In this document: piece by piece, positions 57,855 to 64,000 of the stretch
Numbering within the stretch: position 1 is the stretch's first letter
How the letters are laid out: every line of letters begins with the position of its first letter
From: Stromatinia cepivora
Lineage: Eukaryota; Ascomycota; Leotiomycetes; Helotiales; Sclerotiniaceae
NCBI GenBank assembly: GCA_014898415.1
Contig: RCTD01000003.1
Location: 1,488,001 to 1,552,000, forward strand
Direction: 5' to 3'
DNA length: 64,000 nt
Position numbers and translations under genes: made by a program
The notes under the pieces: generated by a model
Seen by the model: only the letters and a program-made list of their open reading frames with translations
Told to the model about the DNA's origin: nothing
The model's database searches: none

Positions 57855-60510
57855 ATGGCGCCGCCGAAATCTAAAGCCCCAAAACTACCCAATAGTCTTC
57901 TTCAGCAACTAGGAATCGAAGGTAAATATTAGCCACCGAAGATATATCGTCACATGCTCACCATTACTTGCAGATGGTGGCGGGAATGGGAGTCGAGGGC
58001 GGAAGCGTCTTGGGCGCAAGGAGATGCGAAAAACAGGAAGACAGGAGAAGAAGCAAAATAGATCTCAGTCATCCAGGCCTCCTCCTCAAAAGCGATTGAA
58101 GTCGCAACATGCCAGGCATAATGATGACAGTGAAGAAGATGAGGAAGATGAGGACATTGAACCGTTGAATGCAAAAGTTATACCAGAGAAGAGAAAAGAC
58201 GATAGCCCAAAACCAAAATCCATATTGAAAACGACGAAGAAAACGGATCCACCTCAAGCTAGGGCATCCCGTGAAGAGGATACTGTTCCTGAATCGCGTA
58301 TCGGGAAGAATATCTCGAAAGCTGTCAAGGATAAATTGGCGGAGGATGATGACGAGATCGCTGCACTAGAAAAGAAATTAGGATTGAAAGGGAAGAAGAA
58401 AGGCCTGCCAAAATCATTCCAAGAAGACGGGTTAGATGAGCTGTTGGGTGATCTGGACGCTTTAGACGAGAGCGAAGATGAAGAAGTTCAGCTCAAAAAG
58501 AAAGGAAAGGCGGAGGCAAATGATTGGCTTGAACACAAGAGAGCAGAAGCCCGGAGGCGTGCGAGGGGCGGTGGGACCTCCGAGGATGAAGAAGAGGACG
58601 AAGACGACGAGATGCCGGATGATTATGATGACGACGAAGCGTCTGATATTTCAATGGGTGAACCTGATTCCATGGGTAGTGATTCTGGTGATAACGATAG
58701 TGATCTTGGAGATGAGGATATGGCTGATGATGACTTTGAAGGATTTGGGTCTGGAAGTGAAGAGGACGCTCCCCCAAAGCCAAAAATTCGTGAAAATCCT
58801 TATGTGGCACCTGTGGCTGCAACTGCAGCTTCTTCTGGAAAATATATCCCACCTTCATTACGAAAGGCATCTTCTTCGGATTCCGAGGATTTAGTGCGTC
58901 TGCGACGGCAAACTCAAGGTCTGGTCAACAGGTTGACAGAAGCCAATTTGATCTCCCTCCTTGGAGAGATAGAAAAATTATATCGGGTCAATGCCCGTCA
59001 ACACATGACTTCTACCCTTATTGATCTACTCCTGACTTCCGTTTGCGAACCAACGACTTTACCCGATACCCTTATCATCCTCCCTGCCGGATTCATTGCC
59101 GCGATCTATAAGATTATTGGAATGGATTTTGGTGCTCAGGTAATTCAAAGAGTGGTTGAGCTCTTTGATGAGCACTATGCGCGTGTAACATCACTCAATC
59201 AGGGCTCCTCAGCATCCACCCCTGACAGCAAGGAAACAACCAACCTGATAGCTTTACTTTCAGAATTGTATAATTTCCAAGTTGTGGGAAGCAATCTCAT
59301 TTTCGACTACATCAAGCTCTTTTTAGATACGCTATCAGAACTAAATGCCGAACTTCTATTAAAAATTGTACGCATTTCGGGCCCCCAACTACGACAAGAC
59401 GACCCTTCAGCGTTGAAGGACATTGTTACTATGCTTCGACCTGCCGTTCAGAAGGCAGGTGGCGAAGAGAAGTTGTCAGTGAGGACAAAATTCATGATCG
59501 AAACCATCAATGATCTCAAAAATAATAAAATGAAAACTGGTGCTGTCGCTTCCGCTGTCACTTCGGAGCATACAATTCGAATGAAGAAGACATTGGGAAC
59601 ACTAAATACTCGAAGTATAAAAGCTAGCGAGCCCCTACGAATAGGTCTCAAGGATATAAGAGACTCGGATAAGAAGGGGAAATGGTGGTTGGTTGGTGCG
59701 AGCTGGGCAGGTAATGCCGAAGACGATGAAGAGCCCATATCAGAAGCCAAGAACGCCAGAGAAGTCCAGGAGGTAGATGCGGGGACGTCTGATCTTGTTC
59801 AACTTGCTAGAGAACAACGTATGAATACGGACATTCGTCGAGCTGTATTCATTACCATCATGTCCGCCTCGGATTATCAAGACGCATATCTACGGCTGAT
59901 GAAGTTGAAGTTGAAAAAAGTCCAGGAGCTTGAGATACCAAAAGTCTTGATACAATGTTCCGGTGCCGAAAAGTTGTACAACCCATATTATACATTAATA
60001 GCAAAGAGATTATGTGGCGATAGGAAACTCAAGATGGCCTTCCAATTCAGTTTGTGGGACCTTTTCAAGAAGATGGGGGAAACAAACGGCGATGATGATG
60101 ACGATTTTGCAGAAGATACAGAGTTGGATACAAGGCACATTGTCAATCTGGCCAAGATGTTTGGTACATTGATGGCAGAAGGTGGACTTGGACTGAACGT
60201 TCTCAAGAATTTGAATCTTAGCTATCTACAAGTTAAGACGAAAACTTTCTGCGAGGTTCTTTTCATCACTTTGCTACTTCAAACTCAGAAGGCATCGAAG
60301 GAGGGCCGAGATGAGAAGACAATTGCAAATCTGTTCTCGAGGGTGAAGGATACACCTCAGATGATAACTGGACTACAATACTTCTTGAAGAAGGTAGTCG
60401 GTAAGACGGATATAGCAGGGGGAAAAGTTGAGAAGGATACTGTGAAATGGGGTTGTAAGGTTGCTGGAGATACTCTTCAGGCTTTGCTTGATGAAGATAC
60501 CCGTACCTAG
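57855..60510 (+). CDS. SGD1: Nucleolar MIF4G/MA3 protein Sgd1 (NOM1)
   Basis: Sgd1/NOM1 is a nucleolar factor for 18S rRNA production that works with the DEAD-box helicase Fal1 (eIF4A-III). Exons 57855-57921 and 57974-60510 give 867 aa (yeast: 899). The N-terminus is MAPPKSKAPKLPNSLLQQLG, then basic RGRKRLGRKEMRK and a long acidic region (DDDEMPDDYDDDEASD type). KYIPPSLRK precedes the MIF4G repeat domain (about 325-530; LTEANLISLLGEIEKLYRVN, MTSTLIDLLL). The MA3 domain follows (about 642-760; DIRRAVFITIMSASDYQDAY, LMKLKLKKVQEL). The frame is uninterrupted after one 52-nt intron. Confidence 0.95.
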
Positions 60511-60896
60511 TGGGTGGTGATGTGAGATTAGAAGTTAGAAGGTCACATCCCTTATGAAATCGTTGCTAGCTCATGCTTTTACATAGATACCAGTGAGTGG
60601 TGACATACAAAGTTCGGAAATGATAAACATTATATCCCTCATGAATCTCTGCTTTGCTTGATGTATACAATAGTAGTGATTAATTAGTACCTTTTTTAAA
60701 CCGAAGCAAACCTTACAAATGCCAAATTGAGTTTTTTCGGCTTCTAGCTGACACAGCCAAGCGGCGCCGGGGACTCGCGGTTTAAAAAAAGTCCCCACGT
60801 GATTCTCGGATCAATCCGCTTTATCCGTCGGGTCACTAAACAAACGGCGGCGACCTTAAAAGTTGTTGAATAGCACAACAATACCCTTCATACAAA
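60511..60896. other. Intergenic: SGD1 3' flank and LPD1 promoter
   Basis: 386 bp. GC-rich near 60750-60845 (GGCGCCGGGGACTCGCG), unlike the surrounding AT-rich DNA. No gene is supported. Confidence 0.6.
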
Positions 60897-62656
60897 ATGC
60901 TTCGCAGTTTATTAGTGCCCAGAGCGGCCGTAAGGTCTGCCTTCAGACAACAATCCTCGTAAGTTCAACTGCCAGAGTTCAATTCCTATTGAAAGTTTTC
61001 TGTACTAACTTTTTTTCTCTTAATCAGCCTTCCTAAGATAGTCGCCCCTTCAGGAATTGCAAACCTATCGCGACGAGGATATGCCACTGAAGCTGGTCAG
61101 TAGATCCGACCAATGCCATGAGGTGGAAACAACTGACATGTAGAAGATGAGCAGGATTTGGTCATCATCGGAGGTGGTGTTGCTGGATATGTTGCCGCTA
61201 TCAAAGCTGGTCAAGAGGGCATGAAAGTACGGTTTGCTTGGCAAGAGGGGTTTTTGCTGCAGCGTCTTAACATTATTTGCAGGTAACATGTATAGAAAAG
61301 CGCGGAACTCTCGGAGGAACATGTTTGAACGTCGGCTGTATCCCCTCGAAAGCTCTACTCAACAATTCGCATCTTTACCACCAAATTTTACATGACACCA
61401 AAGCTCGAGGTATCGAAGTCGGAGATGTCAAACTCAACTTGCAACAAATGATGAAATCGAAAGACACTGCGGTTGCTGGACTTACAAAGGGTGTTGAATT
61501 TTTGTTCAAGAAGAACAATGTGAAATACGTTAAGGGTACTGCTACATTCACTGGCGAGCATGAAGTCAAGGTCAACCTTTCCGAAGGTGGAGAGGAGACT
61601 GTTGTCGGAAAGAACATTCTCATCGCTACTGGTAGTGAAGCTACGCCATTCCCGGGACTCGAGGTTGACGAGAAGAGAATTATTACCAGCACCGGAGCTA
61701 TTGCGCTAGAGAAGGTACCTGAGAGCATGGTTGTTATTGGTGGAGGTATCATCGGTCTTGAGATGAGCTCTGTCTGGTCAAGACTTGGTACGAAGGTTAC
61801 AGTTGTTGAGTTCCTACCTCAAATTGGTGGACCTGGAATGGATGCCGAGATCGCAAAGTCATCGCAAAAGATCCTCAAGAAGCAAGGTATTGACTTCAAG
61901 CTGAACACTAAGGTCATGGGCGGTGATGTTAGTGGTGAGAAGGTCAAGCTTACCCTTGAGGCTGCAAAGGGCGGCAAGGAAGAGACCGTAAGCTAAACCT
62001 ATTGAGCACCGCATGTACACCACTAATAGTTTGTATAGCTTGACGCCGATGTCGTACTTGTTGCCATTGGACGAAGACCATACACAGCAGGTCTTGGATT
62101 AGAGAACATCGGTCTGGAGACTGATGATAAGGGAAGATTAGTCATTGACTCGGAATACCGAACCAAGCTGCCACACATCCGAGTTGTAGGTGACTGCACC
62201 TTCGGACCTATGCTTGCCCACAAGGCCGAGGAAGAGGCTGTTGCAGTTGTTGAGTACATTAAGAAGGGATATGGCCACGTCAACTATGCTGCTATTCCAT
62301 CTGTGATGTACACACATCCCGAAGTCGCATGGGTCGGGCAGAACGAACAGGAGCTCAAGGCTGCTGGCACCAAGTACAAGATCGGCACATTCCCATTTTC
62401 GGCAAACTCAAGAGCGAAGACCAACTTGGACACTGAAGGTATGGTAAAGATGCTTGCTGATGCTGAGACCGATAGAATCCTTGGTGTTCACATCATCGGA
62501 CCAAACGCCGGAGAGATGATTGCGGAAGCCACATTGGCTATCGAATATGGCGCATCAAGTGAGGATATTGGACGCACGTGTCATGCACACCCGACATTGG
62601 CGGAAGCATTTAAAGAGGCTGCTATGGCTACCTATGGCAAGGCTGTTCATTATTAG
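60897..62656 (+). CDS. LPD1: Dihydrolipoyl dehydrogenase, mitochondrial (E3)
   Basis: FAD flavoenzyme that reoxidises dihydrolipoamide with NAD+, shared by pyruvate, 2-oxoglutarate and branched-chain dehydrogenases and glycine decarboxylase. Exons 60897-60958, 61028-61095, 61144-61226, 61283-61987 and 62039-62656 join in frame to 511 aa. A basic presequence ([20 protein letters not shown]) indicates the matrix. The FAD-binding [10 protein letters not shown] motif is followed by the redox disulfide in [13 protein letters not shown] (Cys85, Cys90). The second dinucleotide-binding motif is [23 protein letters not shown]-contacting [17 protein letters not shown] and the dimer-interface His/Glu pair in [10 protein letters not shown] (His490, Glu495) complete it. 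Three of its four introns are in the first 390 nt. Confidence 0.97.
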
Positions 62657-62911
62657 AAGCATGCTAGAAATTGTGGGGGGCGTGATTTGTTAATGAATGG
62701 TGCGAGCATAAGCATGAGCATGAGACTGAATTTGTGATTCGTGTAAGATATGGTTACATAAAGCATGTGCAGTACTCGTCGATAACCTATGAAACCTAGA
62801 GTTTTCTGATCATTCTTGATTAACTCCTTTCCTGTAACCCGTGATTCTCCTGACTTCCATTACGAACTCTAAAATGAATGTTGATGATAATAACGAAACA
62901 AAGCCGAAATC

Positions 62912-63651
62912 CTACACCCGATATCCAATCCCGAGCCGGTTGTTCTGCAACCCATATCTTCCACCATGATGCCTTGTATCTCTCATATCTCTTACCCCGC
63001 CAATCCCGCTAAGAGCACCAAGACTTCCAAGATTACCTATACTACTCAGCCCACCCAAACCACCTAGAGCGCCTAAACACGAACCAGAACCAAGAAAACC
63101 CACGTCTCTACAAGGACTTCGTCCGAGTCTACTGGGAGATACATGCGTATATCTTCCCATATTATGTCTGTTGTTGTCAGTCAGCCACGTCATCTAGCTA
63201 GATTGTATCGTCAGGTGAAAAGTTGAACTTACAGTTGTTGAGAAACGGGCTCTGTATTTCTATTTGAATATCTGCCGTCACCTCTAGAATAGCCTCTTGA
63301 AGTAAAGGTGGAGGGATTTAAATTGCTATCGCAATGCGGACATTCGCACACGGTGTAGTACATATCTTGGATTTGCGATTGGGAATGAGATTGGGACTGC
63401 AGGGCATAGCATTGTGCTTCGATACAAGTGCGACAGTAGTGTGCACCGGTGTGTGGATCATCTTCGCAGGACTGGCAGTCATTGTAGATGTGAGTAGAGT
63501 TGTAGGAAGAATGGGTGCGTGGGATGATTAGGGAATGTGCGAGGGTTGTTTGGGGTCGGTGCGGTGATTGTAGGTAGATTGGGTCGGCGTAGGGGTCTAG
63601 TTGGCGGAAGACGTTGGGGTTGTATTTGCGGAGACAGGTGGTAAGATTCAT
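62912..63651 (-). CDS. Cys-rich and Gly-rich fungal protein of unknown function
   Basis: Exons 63651-63233 and 63167-62912 join in frame to 224 aa. The intron (65 nt, GTAAGT donor, GCTGACTGAC branch-like string, CAACAG acceptor) makes the junction QQL-HNMGRYTH. The N-terminal part has NPNVFRQLDPYADPIYL, then a cluster of Cys/His: CQSC, HYCRTCIEAQC, and CECPHC about 30 residues on, which could bind zinc. The C-terminal part is Gly/Leu/Ser-rich in pseudo-repeats (LGALGGLGGLSSIGNLGSLGAL). There is no signal peptide. I do not recognise the family. A nearby alternative acceptor would put the frame into a stop, so the chosen splice is the only one that works. Confidence 0.6.
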
Positions 63652-64000
63652 TGTGGGTGGTTGGAGCGGAGAAATTCTGTTTAAGAGATTAGGGTTTTGA
63701 AGGTTGAAGGTTTATAAAACTGTAAGAATGTTTCTTGACTGTTTCTGAGTATGAGATGGATATTCGACGAATGTTTTATACTTGGGGAAAGCGAAATACC
63801 CTCTCGCTGTGAAACGAGGATTTTGCCCAGGAGAATGAGGCTTACATCCCCGTGCAACCGGGAATATTAGGAGATAACAACGAAGAAAGTCCCATATTAT
63901 AATCTATGCTGTGTTTGCAATTGTTCTCTCTGAGCAGTTGGAGATTTCTGATAGGTACACTTAAAGTTACGCAAAAGTTAAGGATTCAAGCAAACACACT
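63652..64000. other. Upstream flank of the last gene to the window edge
   Basis: 349 bp, AT-rich, likely promoter and leader of the gene at 62912-63651. Nothing else is seen before the edge. Confidence 0.6.

Noticed and set aside
1..64000. CRISPR array, rRNA, intact transposon, or a secondary-metabolite or defence cluster
   Set aside because: No spaced direct repeats, rRNA-like segment, transposase or reverse transcriptase, terminal repeats, or PKS/NRPS/terpene-type or NLR-type genes were seen.

Overview
The window is nuclear DNA from a filamentous ascomycete. It carries short introns (about 44-140 nt, a few of 300-400 nt) with GT...AG ends and CTRAY-like branch sites, closely packed housekeeping genes on both strands, and no operons. 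The predicted metacaspase and eIF3k proteins look most like those remembered from Botrytis/Sclerotinia, so a Sclerotiniaceae (Leotiomycetes) origin is likely. This is recognition from memory, not a search.

Layout: the 3' tail of an unidentified gene (2-127); pyruvate decarboxylase (1720-3543); TAN1 tRNA acetylation factor (4068-5703); a gene-poor gap with one candidate minus-strand gene (8204-8676); an APH-fold protein with degraded catalytic residues (8960-10240), converging on an ecdysoneless-family gene (10320-12366). Head to head with that lies a long coiled-coil Mto1/ApsB microtubule-organising protein (12756-17265), converging on a metacaspase (18096-19970). A 6-kb gene desert follows (19971-26006). 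Next come a 568-aa unknown protein (26007-27713), a 3-kb gap with a 26-copy heptanucleotide array and a candidate 63-aa gene, and a Ser/Thr-rich single-pass membrane protein (30874-33099).

From 33.9 kb on the genes are dense and ancient: eIF3k, TSR4, UTP22 (with an apparent 1-nt frameshift), cystathionine gamma-synthase, SMC6 and COQ9. After a 2.8-kb gap come an SR-type three-RRM protein with an 8-nt microexon, an AT-hook protein, SRP14, SGD1/NOM1, dihydrolipoyl dehydrogenase and a Cys- and Gly-rich unknown.

Functional themes: ribosome biogenesis and translation (UTP22, TSR4, SGD1, eIF3k, SRP14, TAN1), pyruvate and mitochondrial metabolism (PDC, LPD1, COQ9), genome and nuclear organisation (SMC6, ApsB/Mto1) and cell death or protein quality control (metacaspase). 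These genes share a neighbourhood, not an obvious pathway. I see no secondary-metabolite cluster, intact transposon, CRISPR array, rRNA or tRNA. The most checkable oddities are the UTP22 frameshift, the microexon and split start codon in the SR-protein gene, the probable APH pseudokinase, and several short-period arrays, three of them with a 7-nt unit.
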